Positions 18,009-25,877 of a DNA stretch of 40,863 nt are shown here, one piece after another. The stretch lies in contig SVMW01000018.1 of the NCBI GenBank assembly GCA_015067215.1, positions 1 to 40,863 on the forward strand. Direction: 5' to 3'. Position 1 is the stretch's first letter. Every line of letters starts with the position of its first letter. The notes below the pieces were generated by a model. That model did no database searches and was not told the DNA's origin. It saw nothing but the letters and a program-made list of their open reading frames with translations. A program made the translations under genes and the position numbers. The stretch comes from Oscillospiraceae bacterium (GTDB lineage Bacteria; Bacillota; Clostridia; Oscillospirales; Ruminococcaceae).

Positions 18009-19292
18009 ATTATCAATCCGTTTGAGCACAGACCGCTGAAAATTCTGGAAGGCATAAGAAATTACCGTGAAATTTACCCGAAAGCATACTGTAAGCACAC
18101 GGTGGACCCGTACACCAAAACCCGTATTATTCTTATGAACGGTACAGAGTTTGAAGCCAACTGGTTTTCGCACCAGCTTGCACGCCATACAACTGACAAT
18201 GACCTCAGGCGCGAACTTGCACTGAGCCGTATGGTGGAAAAACAGCAGCAGCAAAAACTGGCAATGCTGAAACCCTGTGATGAGACAATGCTGGAACACA
18301 CAATAGGTTATGAACAGCTTGCAGTCGACCTTACTGCAGAGCTTGCAAAAAGAGAAAAGGACTGCCATGTAAAAAAAGCGCTGGACTTTGCCCTGCTGGA
18401 AGATTTTGACCATCTTTACCGATATGCAAATCAGCTGGAAATGGAACAGGGGGTAATTGCTGAAAGACTTGTGGGCGGTTACACTGAAATTATGCCCGGC
18501 AGACCAACAATTGCTCATCACCGACACCCGAAAGATAATGTCAAATGCAATATCAATGCAAAAAAGGCAGATAAACAGACGGTGCTCAGTACAATGATTA
18601 TCACAGCGGCAGAACAGCAGACTATGAACTATTATATGAACATTTCAGGTTTTGCCACAAATGATGCTGCCCGCAGACTTTATCAGGAAATTGCACTTGT
18701 TGAAGAAGAGCATGTAACACAGTATGAGTCGCTTATGGATTCCGGTGCAACCTGGCTGGAAATGCTTTTATGGCACGAATATGCGGAATGTTATCTGTAC
18801 TGGTCCTGCTTTGAAACAGAAACCGATCCATATATCAAATGTATATGGGAAGAATATCTGGAAATGGAAATTGCCCATCTGCACAAGGCAGCACAACTGC
18901 TTGAAAAATATGAACACAAACACTGGCAGCAGGTTATACCTGACGGATGTTTCCCGCCGCCAATATCTCTTCACGAAAATGTGGAATATGTGCGGGATAT
19001 TCTTAAAAATACAGTACAGTTCACAGGAGACAGGGAAGACTATGAAAAACTGGAAAACATGCCTGACGATGCAGACTTTTTCAGATATCAGCAGCTTATT
19101 CTGCCCTGTGATAATTATGCACAGAGTCACAATGTAATCTGCAGTCACATTAAACAGTGCGGCGAGGATTATCGTTATCAGGTTGCACAGCATCCTCACC
19201 GCCAGCTTTCTGACCGCAGGTGCGACAATACAAAGGTCGGCAGGGAAAAATGTGCAGCACAGTCTGACGGTTTTGAGTGCAATGAATGCTGA
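18009..19292 (+). CDS. Ferritin-like domain protein with two helical diiron-type regions, apparent ATT/ATC start
   Basis: About 427 residues. A first region holds EHTIGYEQLAVDLTAEL with DFALLEDFDHLYRYANQLE; a second holds TAAEQQTMNYYMNI, ALVEEEHVTQYESLMD and WHEYAECYLYWSCFE with EEYLEMEIAHL. The Glu and ExxH pairs on helices are what ferritin/rubrerythrin-type diiron proteins show. The C-terminal 60 residues are Cys- and His-containing. The start is unusual. The in-frame ATG at 17937 is buried in the preceding terminator, while a strong AAAGGGGG (17996-18003) points to ATT at 18009 or ATC at 18012, giving MINPFEHRPL or MNPFEHRPL. A downstream ATG (18136 region, MNGTEF) lacks a ribosome site. 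Function unknown, perhaps metal or oxidative-stress related. Confidence 0.7.
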   Translation: MINPFEHRPLKILEGIRNYREIYPKAYCKHTVDPYTKTRIILMNGTEFEANWFSHQLARHTTDNDLRRELALSRMVEKQQQQKLAMLKPCDETMLEHTIGYEQLAVDLTAELAKREKDCHVKKALDFALLEDFDHLYRYANQLEMEQGVIAERLVGGYTEIMPGRPTIAHHRHPKDNVKCNINAKKADKQTVLSTMIITAAEQQTMNYYMNISGFATNDAARRLYQEIALVEEEHVTQYESLMDSGATWLEMLLWHEYAECYLYWSCFETETDPYIKCIWEEYLEMEIAHLHKAAQLLEKYEHKHWQQVIPDGCFPPPISLHENVEYVRDILKNTVQFTGDREDYEKLENMPDDADFFRYQQLILPCDNYAQSHNVICSHIKQCGEDYRYQVAQHPHRQLSDRRCDNTKVGREKCAAQSDGFECNEC

Positions 19293-19318
19293 AAATGAGA
19301 TATTATAAAAAATAAATA

Positions 19319-19360
19319 ATATCAGTGCTTCGCTATTATGTGCGGGGCACTGATATTTAT
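19319..19360 (+). terminator. Terminator after the ferritin-like gene
   Basis: ATATCAGTGC (19319-19328) pairs perfectly with GCACTGATAT (19347-19356), with further pairing inside (CGC/GCG). It ends in a short T-rich tail, so it is weaker than the others in the window. Confidence 0.7.
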
Positions 19361-19361
19361 G

Positions 19362-19390
19362 TTGAAAATGTATACGATTTTTTATACAAT
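19362..19390 (+). promoter_or_regulatory. Putative promoter of the alpha/beta hydrolase gene
   Basis: TTGAAA (19362-19367), 17 bp, TACAAT (19385-19390), just after the preceding terminator and 30 bp before the ATG. Confidence 0.5.
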
Positions 19391-19419
19391 AATAAAAAAG
19401 AGCAAAGGAGCGAAAAACT

Positions 19420-20382
19420 ATGATTTTTGAAAAAAAGATAGTGGAAATGTACCGCAGCCAGATGTATATCCGTTGTGATGACATGGGTACTGCCTATTAT
19501 TTTTCGGCAGATGATTTTGAGGGCTTACATAAATTTCCGTTTTCCTTCAAGGCACAGGCAGGGCATAATCTCCAGGGATATTTTTATCACTACGATAACC
19601 CGAAACCGGGCCGTCTTATAGTATTTGACCACGGCATGGGTGGCGGTCACCGCTCCTATATGAGAGAAATTGAGGTTATTGCAAAACAGGGATATATGGT
19701 TTTTGCCTATGACCATACAGGCTGTATGGAATCGGGCGGGGACAATACCAACGGTTTTGCACAGTCACTCAGCGACCTTGACTGCTGCCTTAAAGCACTT
19801 AAGGCAGATGAAAACTATGAAAACGAAGATATTACAGTTATCGGTCACAGCTGGGGTGCTTTTTCCACAATGAACATTGCGGCATTTCACCCGGATGTAA
19901 AACACATTGTGGCAATGTCGGGGTTTGTTTCGGTTGAAAGAATGGTAAATCAGTTTTTTGGCGGAATGATGAAAGGTTTTGCAAAAGCTGTTTATGAACT
20001 TGAAAAACGCTCCAACCCTAAATATGTATCATTTGATGCGGCAGAAACACTGGCCGGCAGGGACGTAAAAGCACTTATTATCCATTCTGCAGATGACCCT
20101 ACTGTTAAAAAAGAACATCATTTCGATGTACTTCGCAATTCACTTGCAGGCAAACAGAATGTCACATTCTGGCTGACAAAGGGCAAGTTTCATAACCCTA
20201 ATTACACCGAAAAATCGGTGGTTTACAAAGATGAATATGTGGCAACCTTAACCAAAAAGCTTAAAAACAAAGAACTTGAAACGCAAGAACAGAAAAAAGC
20301 TTTTGTTGCAGCATATGACTGGTGGGCAATGACTGAACAGGATATGGATGTGTGGAACAGAATATTTGAGTTTATTGAATAA
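19420..20382 (+). CDS. Alpha/beta-fold hydrolase
   Basis: The 320-residue serine hydrolase has the oxyanion segment DHGMGGGHRSY (70-80), the nucleophile elbow GHSWG with Ser144, a likely acid residue in HSADDPTV, and a likely catalytic His in GKFHNPNYT. The N-terminal 45 residues form a short cap before the fold. It has no signal peptide, so it should act in the cytoplasm. AAAGGAG precedes the ATG. It is flanked by a terminator on the left and non-coding repeats on the right, so it is probably monocistronic. The substrate is unknown; lipase, peptidase or acyl-esterase roles are all possible. Confidence 0.85.
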   Translation: MIFEKKIVEMYRSQMYIRCDDMGTAYYFSADDFEGLHKFPFSFKAQAGHNLQGYFYHYDNPKPGRLIVFDHGMGGGHRSYMREIEVIAKQGYMVFAYDHTGCMESGGDNTNGFAQSLSDLDCCLKALKADENYENEDITVIGHSWGAFSTMNIAAFHPDVKHIVAMSGFVSVERMVNQFFGGMMKGFAKAVYELEKRSNPKYVSFDAAETLAGRDVKALIIHSADDPTVKKEHHFDVLRNSLAGKQNVTFWLTKGKFHNPNYTEKSVVYKDEYVATLTKKLKNKELETQEQKKAFVAAYDWWAMTEQDMDVWNRIFEFIE

Positions 20383-20438
20383 AACCTGTGGGCATTAGCG
20401 GCCTCCCAACAAGAAAACACAAACCTGATTTTTAACAC

Positions 20439-20515
20439 AAAAAGGCTGCTGCGTCAGCGACATTTGCATTACACAAAGCAGTGCTTCGTGCCTTTTCCTT
20501 GCAGCAGCACTTTTT
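20439..20515. repeat. MITE-like hairpin element with near-perfect terminal inverted repeats
   Basis: AAAAAGGCTGCTGC (20439-20452) is nearly the reverse complement of GCAGCAGCACTTTTT (20501-20515). The 48 bases between have no coding potential. In both orientations the arm ends in a T-run, so it could also serve as a weak terminator for the hydrolase gene. Confidence 0.5.
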
Positions 20516-20536
20516 CTGCAAAAACAGGCAAAAATG

Positions 20537-20572
20537 TACCCGACAGCACACTTTGCAGTGTGTTGCCGGGTA
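20537..20572. repeat. Long hairpin
   Basis: Bases 20537-20551 and 20558-20572 form a 15-bp stem with one mismatch and one wobble, loop TTTGCA. No gene is attached. It lies between the MITE-like element and the tRNA-derived fragment. Confidence 0.6.
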
Positions 20573-20628
20573 TTTATATTTTCTTATCGGAATGTCGTTT
20601 TGGACCGCTTTTGTTTTGTTGTGTAAAC

Positions 20629-20654
20629 AAAAAAGCCAGCCTGAAAGGCTGGCT
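20629..20654 (-). terminator. Terminator behind the tRNA-fMet-like fragment
   Basis: On the minus strand AGCCAGCC pairs with GGCTGGCT around TTTC and is followed by TTTTTT. It sits five bases after the CCA of the tRNA-like fragment, just as a terminator would follow a real tRNA gene. Confidence 0.8.
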
Positions 20655-20659
20655 GTATG

Positions 20660-20701
20660 TGGTTGCGGAGGCTGGATTTGAACGGGCGACCTTCGGGTTA
20701 T
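20660..20701 (-). pseudogene. Duplicated 3' part of tRNA-fMet (anticodon loop to CCA)
   Basis: This 42-bp block matches 21003-21044, the 3' part of the intact tRNA-fMet, at all but three adjacent positions. Those three changes (GGG for CAA on the + strand) break the 5' side of the T stem. Identity starts in the anticodon loop (ATAACCCGA) and runs through the encoded CCA. The sequence 5' of it does not complete a cloverleaf, so it is not a working tRNA. A short 3' tRNA duplicate in the same orientation downstream of the gene is what tyrosine-recombinase integration leaves. Confidence 0.75.
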
Positions 20702-20812
20702 CAATTTGTGCCGGTAACCGTCGTGTGTCGCATACTGCAACCTCACAGGTTCGGCTTGGTCTGCTCGCACTTTGGGTGACACCGCTCACAAAAAAAACAG
20801 TCCACAGTATTT

Positions 20813-20948
20813 TCAGTTTTGATAATGAAATAATTAAAAAGGCAAGGCTGCCGTATGGCATAGCCTGCCGTCATCTAAGGGGGTGACAGAAAATTTGCAC
20901 AGCAAATGCGGAGCAAATTTTCGTCAAGAGGGGGATAGTTCCCCTATG
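20813..20948 (-). repeat. Palindromic repeat cassette, copy B
   Basis: Read on the minus strand it has the same parts and order as copy A at 12641-12756: a GGGG/CCCC hairpin (20929-20948), an inverted repeat GAAAATTTGC/GCAAATTTTC around TGCTCCGCA-like bases (about 20885-20925), a CCCCCTT box, a hairpin GGCAAGGCT/AGCCTGCC with central TATGCCATA (20841-20869), and the tail ATCAAAACTGA (20813-20823). It follows tRNA-fMet as copy A follows tRNA-Gly. Confidence 0.75.
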
Positions 20949-20962
20949 AACAAAATGTCCTG

Positions 20963-20999
20963 TAAAAAAATAAGTCCTGACTTAACCCAAGTCAGGACA
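20963..20999 (-). terminator. Terminator of tRNA-fMet
   Basis: A perfect 10-bp stem (20974-20983 with 20989-20998) is followed on the minus strand by a T-rich run (A-run at 20964-20970 on +). An outer alternative pairing AAAATGTCCTG/CAGGACATTTT (20952-20962/20994-21004) shares one arm, as at the tRNA-Gly locus. Confidence 0.88.
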
Positions 21000-21002
21000 T
21001 TT

Positions 21003-21079
<77 letters not shown>

Positions 21080-21097
21080 ATATGTCAACATTAAATT

Positions 21098-21126
21098 ATT
21101 ATAAAGGATGTTTGATGGTTTGTCAA
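21098..21126 (-). promoter_or_regulatory. Consensus promoter of tRNA-fMet
   Basis: On the minus strand TTGACA (21126-21121) and TATAAT (21103-21098) are 17 bp apart, both perfect, as for tRNA-Gly. The predicted start is near 21091, about 12 bases before the tRNA. Confidence 0.9.
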
Positions 21127-21157
21127 TATTTTTTTTGCACGAATTTTAAATTTATTG

Positions 21158-21198
21158 GATAATAAAAATCACCTCTGTGCATTACAGAGGTGATTTTG
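21158..21198 (-). terminator. Terminator of the ABC transporter gene
   Basis: A perfect 14-bp stem (21065-type arms at 21165-21178 and 21184-21197), loop GCATT, with a T-run on the minus strand. It ends seven bases from the transporter stop codon. Confidence 0.93.
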
Positions 21199-21204
21199 TT
21201 TTTA

Positions 21205-22938
21205 TTATTCTTTATCAAACTGCATGTTGTAGTATCTTGCATAAATTCCGTTTTCTGCAAGCAGTTCGTCGTGGCTGCCCTGTTCCTTGATGCTGCCTTC
21301 TTCAATAACATAGATTTTGTCAGCATTGCGGATTGTGGAAAGGCGGTGAGCAATAACCAGTGTTGTTCTGCCGTGACTGAGTTTTTCAAGGCTGTGCTGG
21401 ATATATCTTTCACTTTCGTTGTCCAGAGCAGAAGTTGCTTCGTCAAGAATAAGGATAGGTGGATTTTTAAGGAAAACTCTGGCAATGGAAATTCTCTGCT
21501 TCTGACCACCGCTGAGTCTTGTGCCGCGTTCGCCCACAAAGGTGTTGTAACCGTCAGGCAGGCTCATAATAAAGTCGTGGATATTGGCTTTCTTTGCGGC
21601 TTCGATAATTTCTTCTTCGGTAGCACCTTCCTTGCCGTAGGCAATATTTTCGCGGATTGTTGCATAGAACATGTAAACATCCTGCTGAACAATACCAATG
21701 TTGCGGCGCAGTGACTGTGCTTTGATGTCTTTAATGTCTGTGCCGTCAAGTTTTATGCTGCCGCCTGTAACATCATAAAAACGTGGGATAAGGCTGCAGA
21801 TTGTGGTTTTGCCGCCGCCTGACGGACCAACCAGTGCAATTGTTTTGCCGCTGTCAATTGAAAGGCTGATGTCCTGCAGAACCTTTTCTTCTTCGTTGTA
21901 GTTGAAGCTTACGTTTTCAAAGGTGATTGTGCCGTCGATATTTTCAAGGTTAACAGCATCAGGTGCGTCCTTGATGTCGGGGTCTACATCCATAACTTCT
22001 TTAAAACGTGCAAAACCTGTGTAACCTTTCTGCAGCATTTCAGTAAAGTTGATAAGCATGTTGATAGGGTTAAGGAAAACATTGATGTAAAGTGCATAGA
22101 TTGCAAGGTCGGTAGGTTCAAGGCTGCCTTTTGCAACAAAATAACCGCCGCTTACAAGCACTGCAACATAGAGTATACCCTGGAAGAACCCGTTGGTAGC
22201 GTGATATTCGCCCATGCAGAAATAGTTGTCTTCCTTGGTCTTGAGGTATGCTGTGTTGCTTTTGTGGAATTTGCTTCGTTCAGCTTCTTCACCTGTAAAG
22301 CTTTTTACAACCCTGATACCTGCAAGGGAGTCCTGCACAGCAGAGTTTATGCCTGCAGTCTTTTTGCGGTTTTCCATAAAGAGAGCACGCATTTCCTTGT
22401 TTTTATGGAAGGTGTAGATAAACATTACCACACATATGCCGATAAGCAAAAGGGTCATCGGCACATTCATAAACATAAGAATTGTAAAACTGCCTATCAG
22501 CTTGATAAGGGCAATAACAATGTTTTCAGGGCCGTGGTGAGCAAGTTCGGTAACATCAAACAGGTCGTTTGTAATTCTGCTCATCATAACGCCTGTGTTG
22601 TTTTTATCATAAAAACTGAAACTGAGTTTCTGATAATGGTCAAACAGGTCGCGGCGCATGTTGTTTTCCATTCTTGCGCCCATAATATGTCCCCAGCTGG
22701 TGATAAAGTACTGACAGCCGAATTTGACTACATACATCACAACAAGAGCAATTGCTATGTAGATAAGCACCGAGAGAATTTCCTCGCTGGAACGCATGAA
22801 AACGGTTTTTGTCAGATAATCCAGCACTTTAGGAAAAGCAAGATCAATGCCGCTTAAAATCAAAGCACATGCCATATCTGCTATAAACAGCAGTTTATAT
22901 GGTTTATAGTAGGATATAAATTTTTTAAAAATCTCCAT
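21205..22938 (-). CDS. ABC transporter, fused permease and ATPase (MsbA/LmrA-type half-transporter)
   Basis: The 577-residue exporter half-transporter has an N-terminal domain with about six membrane helices (residues 15-310) and a C-terminal ATPase domain. The ATPase has Walker A GPSGGGKTT, Q-loop IVQQDVYMF, signature LSGGQKQR, and Walker B LILDEATSALD followed by the H-loop IAHRLST. It would work as a homodimer. I chose the ATG at 22938 (MEIFKKF) behind GAGG rather than the more upstream in-frame ATG. The substrate (lipid, peptide or drug) cannot be deduced. It is followed by a strong terminator and preceded by the terminator of the next minus-strand gene. Confidence 0.93.
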   Translation of the reverse strand: MEIFKKFISYYKPYKLLFIADMACALILSGIDLAFPKVLDYLTKTVFMRSSEEILSVLIYIAIALVVMYVVKFGCQYFITSWGHIMGARMENNMRRDLFDHYQKLSFSFYDKNNTGVMMSRITNDLFDVTELAHHGPENIVIALIKLIGSFTILMFMNVPMTLLLIGICVVMFIYTFHKNKEMRALFMENRKKTAGINSAVQDSLAGIRVVKSFTGEEAERSKFHKSNTAYLKTKEDNYFCMGEYHATNGFFQGILYVAVLVSGGYFVAKGSLEPTDLAIYALYINVFLNPINMLINFTEMLQKGYTGFARFKEVMDVDPDIKDAPDAVNLENIDGTITFENVSFNYNEEEKVLQDISLSIDSGKTIALVGPSGGGKTTICSLIPRFYDVTGGSIKLDGTDIKDIKAQSLRRNIGIVQQDVYMFYATIRENIAYGKEGATEEEIIEAAKKANIHDFIMSLPDGYNTFVGERGTRLSGGQKQRISIARVFLKNPPILILDEATSALDNESERYIQHSLEKLSHGRTTLVIAHRLSTIRNADKIYVIEEGSIKEQGSHDELLAENGIYARYYNMQFDKE

Positions 22939-22991
22939 AAAACCTCGTCTTAAATTGAATTTTTTTAAATTTAAAAAATAAGGCAAACAAT

Positions 22992-23016
22992 AAAACCTCT
23001 GCTGAACAGAGGTTTT
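22992..23016 (-). terminator. Terminator after the Cys-rich membrane protein gene
   Basis: A perfect 10-bp stem (22992-23001 with 23007-23016), loop CTGAA, with an AT-rich tail on the minus strand. It separates the minus-strand small-protein gene from the ABC transporter gene. Confidence 0.8.
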
Positions 23017-23041
23017 ATCAGTTTATAGTGAAAAACAGTTA

Positions 23042-23533
23042 TTATTCTTCAGTGTAAGTTTCCTGAGGCTGTTCACATGTTTCTGCAGGTTCTTCGCAGC
23101 AGCAATCATCATAGCAACAGTCTGCTTCGTCTTTTGGCAGATAATCTGCAAGATAATCTTCGTTGAAGAGCATATCATCATATTCTTCAAGTTCAGCTTC
23201 TCTTTTTTTAAGATAGTATGCAACACCTGCAACCGCTGCAGCAACTGCAGCAACAAAAGCTATTAATGCCCAGAAAGTAGATTTTTTCATAGATGTATTC
23301 TCCTTAACATTATTATTTTCAGTTACGGTCACTGCAGGGGATTCCTTTGCATTATCTGCGGCTTTAAAACGCTGGATATTGCTTTTATACAGCTTAACTG
23401 CTTTAAGCAGACTGTCTGCGGCAAAGTATTTTACCGACAGAAAGGTTTTGTAAACTTCCAGTGCAGATATTGTCACATCGCCCATGTTCTTGGCAATTTT
23501 CAAAACAGAAATATTCTTTATTGGATTATTCAT
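23042..23533 (-). CDS. Uncharacterised single-pass membrane protein with Cys/acid-rich tail and an internal start
   Basis: Not recognised. The 163-residue protein has a helical N-terminal part (1-60), a linker (61-81), one membrane helix (about 86-106, ending in KKRE) and a strongly acidic tail with a cysteine cluster (CCYDDCCCEE) that could bind metal. GGAGG precedes the first ATG (23533). A second, even better site, AAGGAGA at nine-base spacing, precedes an in-frame ATG at 23290 (MKKSTFW). That start would give an 82-residue product made of the membrane helix and tail alone. It is divergent from cdaA. Confidence 0.65.
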   Translation of the reverse strand: MNNPIKNISVLKIAKNMGDVTISALEVYKTFLSVKYFAADSLLKAVKLYKSNIQRFKAADNAKESPAVTVTENNNVKENTSMKKSTFWALIAFVAAVAAAVAGVAYYLKKREAELEEYDDMLFNEDYLADYLPKDEADCCYDDCCCEEPAETCEQPQETYTEE

Positions 23534-23764
23534 AATTGCCTCCGTATAGTTGATACATATATTATCTCACAATTTGAAAAAACATACAATATTATTTTTA
23601 ATAAAAAATAATTAAAAAATATGCAATGTCATAAAATTGTCACCTAAAAAACTTTAAAAATATATGTAAATATGTTATTATATAATATTATTAGATGATA
23701 AAATAGCCATAACTGTACGATATACATTTTTATACAATAAAAACATGCAAAGGCAGGTAAGAAT
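23534..23764. promoter_or_regulatory. AT-rich divergent promoter region between the Cys-rich protein gene and cdaA
   Basis: No open frame of note. Both strands contain A/T-rich -10-like hexamers (for example TATAATATT near 23681-23690), but no pair of hexamers matches consensus well enough for me to place a promoter with confidence. It presumably carries the promoters of both neighbouring genes. Confidence 0.4.
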
Positions 23765-24646
23765 ATGAATTTCAACAACTGGTTCACATCCCTTACAAGT
23801 GTTCTTAACACCATTGAAATTTGGGATATAATGGATGTTCTCATTATGACATTTGTTATATATCAGGTGCTTTCACTTGCAAAAAAATCAAGAATTATAC
23901 AGCTTCTCAAAGGTATTGCCGTGCTTATTGCGGTATATATATTTGCTGCCAATGTAGGCCTTAAAACGGTTGTATTCATACTTAACAACATACTGCAGTT
24001 CGGTTTTGTAGCTGTAATTGTTGTTTTCCAGCCGGAAATCCGCCGATTCCTTGAACAGATGGGCCGCACAAACATTCTGTCTCTCTTTTCTTTCCAGAAA
24101 AAGACAGCAGATGAAGAAGAAATTGAAGAAATCAGAAAAACCATTGCTTCCATCTGTGACAGTGCAAAGAATATGAGCGAAACCCGCACAGGCGCACTTA
24201 TGGTTATGGAACGTTTTTCAAACCTTGGTGAAATAAAGCGCAGCGGTACAGTTGTAAATGCAGATATCACACCGGAACTTATAGGCACCATCTTCTATGA
24301 AGGTTCACCTCTTCATGACGGTGCAATGATTATTGAAAACAACCGTGTTTCCGCAGCAGGCTGTGTGCTGCCGCTTTCCGACAACCTTGAAATCAGCAAG
24401 GATATGGGCACACGACACAGAGCAGCTCTTGGTCTCAGTGAAACCTGTGATGCTGTTGTTGTTGTTGTAAGTGAAGAAACAGGTATTGTTTCTGTGGCAA
24501 AAAACAGCGTGCTTATCAGAAACCTCAACAGACAGAGTCTGTATAATCTCCTTGAAAAGGAATTTGTTACACCGATTATAAATGCATCGGAAAAAACACA
24601 GCTTAAACTGCAGAAAGGAAAGGGAAAAGCAAATGAAAAACGTTAA
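23765..24646 (+). CDS. cdaA: Diadenylate cyclase CdaA
   Basis: CdaA makes cyclic di-AMP from two ATP and is the main membrane-bound c-di-AMP synthase of Firmicutes. Three N-terminal membrane helices (about residues 20-38, 48-66 and 70-88) precede a coiled linker and the DAC domain. The active-site motifs DGA (185-187) and RHR (217-219) are intact. The length is 293 residues. The downstream cdaR overlaps it by 14 bp, the classic cdaA-cdaR arrangement, but glmM, usually third, is elsewhere (2468-3832). Confidence 0.97.
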   Translation: MNFNNWFTSLTSVLNTIEIWDIMDVLIMTFVIYQVLSLAKKSRIIQLLKGIAVLIAVYIFAANVGLKTVVFILNNILQFGFVAVIVVFQPEIRRFLEQMGRTNILSLFSFQKKTADEEEIEEIRKTIASICDSAKNMSETRTGALMVMERFSNLGEIKRSGTVVNADITPELIGTIFYEGSPLHDGAMIIENNRVSAAGCVLPLSDNLEISKDMGTRHRAALGLSETCDAVVVVVSEETGIVSVAKNSVLIRNLNRQSLYNLLEKEFVTPIINASEKTQLKLQKGKGKANEKR

Positions 24647-25871
24647 ACTGCAGGAGCTTTTTAACTCCAACCGCTTTCTTATGGTTATATCTTTTGTGCT
24701 TGCTGTTACTTTCTGGTCAATTGTAGTTACATTTTTCAGCACAGAGGCAAGAACAACAATTGAAGATGTCCCTGTAAACTTCGAATACAATGCTTCATAT
24801 TTGAATCTTGACCTGGAAATTATTGAAAAGGATATTGAAACTGTGGATGTTGTTGTGACAGGTCCCCGAAGCATTATCGGTGCCCTTACAAAAGACGATA
24901 TCATTGTTTATCCTCAGTTTACAAATGTGCGTGTGGCGGGCAAATATTCACTTGCACTCAACGCAATAAAAACTTCCACCGTTATGGAATATCAGATAGA
25001 ATCCCTCAGTGACTATCAGGTAGGTGTAAGATTTGACCGTCTTGTTGAAAAAACATTCAATGTTGATATTGATGTTTCCAACCTTACAATTCCTGGCGAA
25101 TTTATGGTTGATAAAATATATGCAACACCTGCAGATGTAACGGTAAAAGGTCCTGAAAATTCTGTAAACCTTATCAGCAAGGTTGTTGCAACAGTAGCGG
25201 CTCAGGAACTTACACAGTCTACAGTGCTTCCGGCAACACTTACACTGTACGATGCCAACGATGATATTATCGATTCAACATATGTACAGTTTGATCAGGA
25301 AGAATTTACAGTTACTGTTCCTGTCCTCAGCGAAATTGTGCTTCCTGTCAAGATTGATTACATCAATGTGCCGTCAGGCTTTGATGTAAACACTCTTAAT
25401 GTTGCACTTTCTCACGAGGAAATTCATCTTGCGGTTCCTACAAGAACAGCCCAGAATCTTACAGAGTATGTTGTTGGTTATATTGACCTTAACACTCTCG
25501 AGTTGGACCGTCCGTATGTGTTTGATGTCACATTGTCGGGCAGTTACAAAAACATACAGGAAATCACACAGATTTCTGCAACAGTATCTTCTGAAAACAT
25601 TGCTTCCAAAACAGTTTCGGTTTCAGAAATCAAACTGCTCAATCAGGGACAGCAGAATGTTGAAGTTGTAACACAGAAAATCAGCAATGTGGAAATTGTA
25701 GGTAATGCAGCTGCTGTAGCAGCTATTTCCGGCGGCAGCGTTATAGCACAGATAGATATGTCACAGGTTTCCCTGGCACAGGGGCAGCAGACAATTGAAG
25801 TTGACATTATCATTCCTTCAACAGACAAGGTATATGCACGCGGAACATACTACGCTACAATCAAGAACTAA
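24633..25871 (+). CDS. cdaR: CdaA regulator CdaR, YbbR-domain protein
   Basis: CdaR is an extracytoplasmic partner that modulates CdaA. The 412-residue protein has an N-terminal membrane helix (about 15-38: NRFLMVISFVLAVTFWS) and then four YbbR repeats, each a beta-rich block of about 80 residues with the pattern VxVxGPxxxV (seen in VVVTGPRSII and VTVKGPENSV). I chose the ATG at 24633, behind AAGGAAAGGG, rather than an upstream in-frame start inside cdaA. It is followed 6 bp later by the FAD-dehydrogenase gene. Confidence 0.93.
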   Translation: MKNVKLQELFNSNRFLMVISFVLAVTFWSIVVTFFSTEARTTIEDVPVNFEYNASYLNLDLEIIEKDIETVDVVVTGPRSIIGALTKDDIIVYPQFTNVRVAGKYSLALNAIKTSTVMEYQIESLSDYQVGVRFDRLVEKTFNVDIDVSNLTIPGEFMVDKIYATPADVTVKGPENSVNLISKVVATVAAQELTQSTVLPATLTLYDANDDIIDSTYVQFDQEEFTVTVPVLSEIVLPVKIDYINVPSGFDVNTLNVALSHEEIHLAVPTRTAQNLTEYVVGYIDLNTLELDRPYVFDVTLSGSYKNIQEITQISATVSSENIASKTVSVSEIKLLNQGQQNVEVVTQKISNVEIVGNAAAVAAISGGSVIAQIDMSQVSLAQGQQTIEVDIIIPSTDKVYARGTYYATIKN

Positions 25872-25877
25872 AAAGAT

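Noticed and set aside
20660-20745. A second functional tRNA on the minus strand (apparent GAT anticodon in TTGATAA)
   Set aside because: Only the 3' part matches a tRNA; the anticodon and T stems do not pair and no valid D arm exists.
20464-20886. A 140-codon plus-strand open frame across the repeat and tRNA-fragment region
   Set aside because: It reads through palindromes, a terminator and tRNA-derived sequence; its apparent protein comes from non-coding repeats.
22201-22857. A 218-codon plus-strand open frame inside the ABC transporter gene
   Set aside because: Antisense to a transporter with all motifs intact; no ribosome site.
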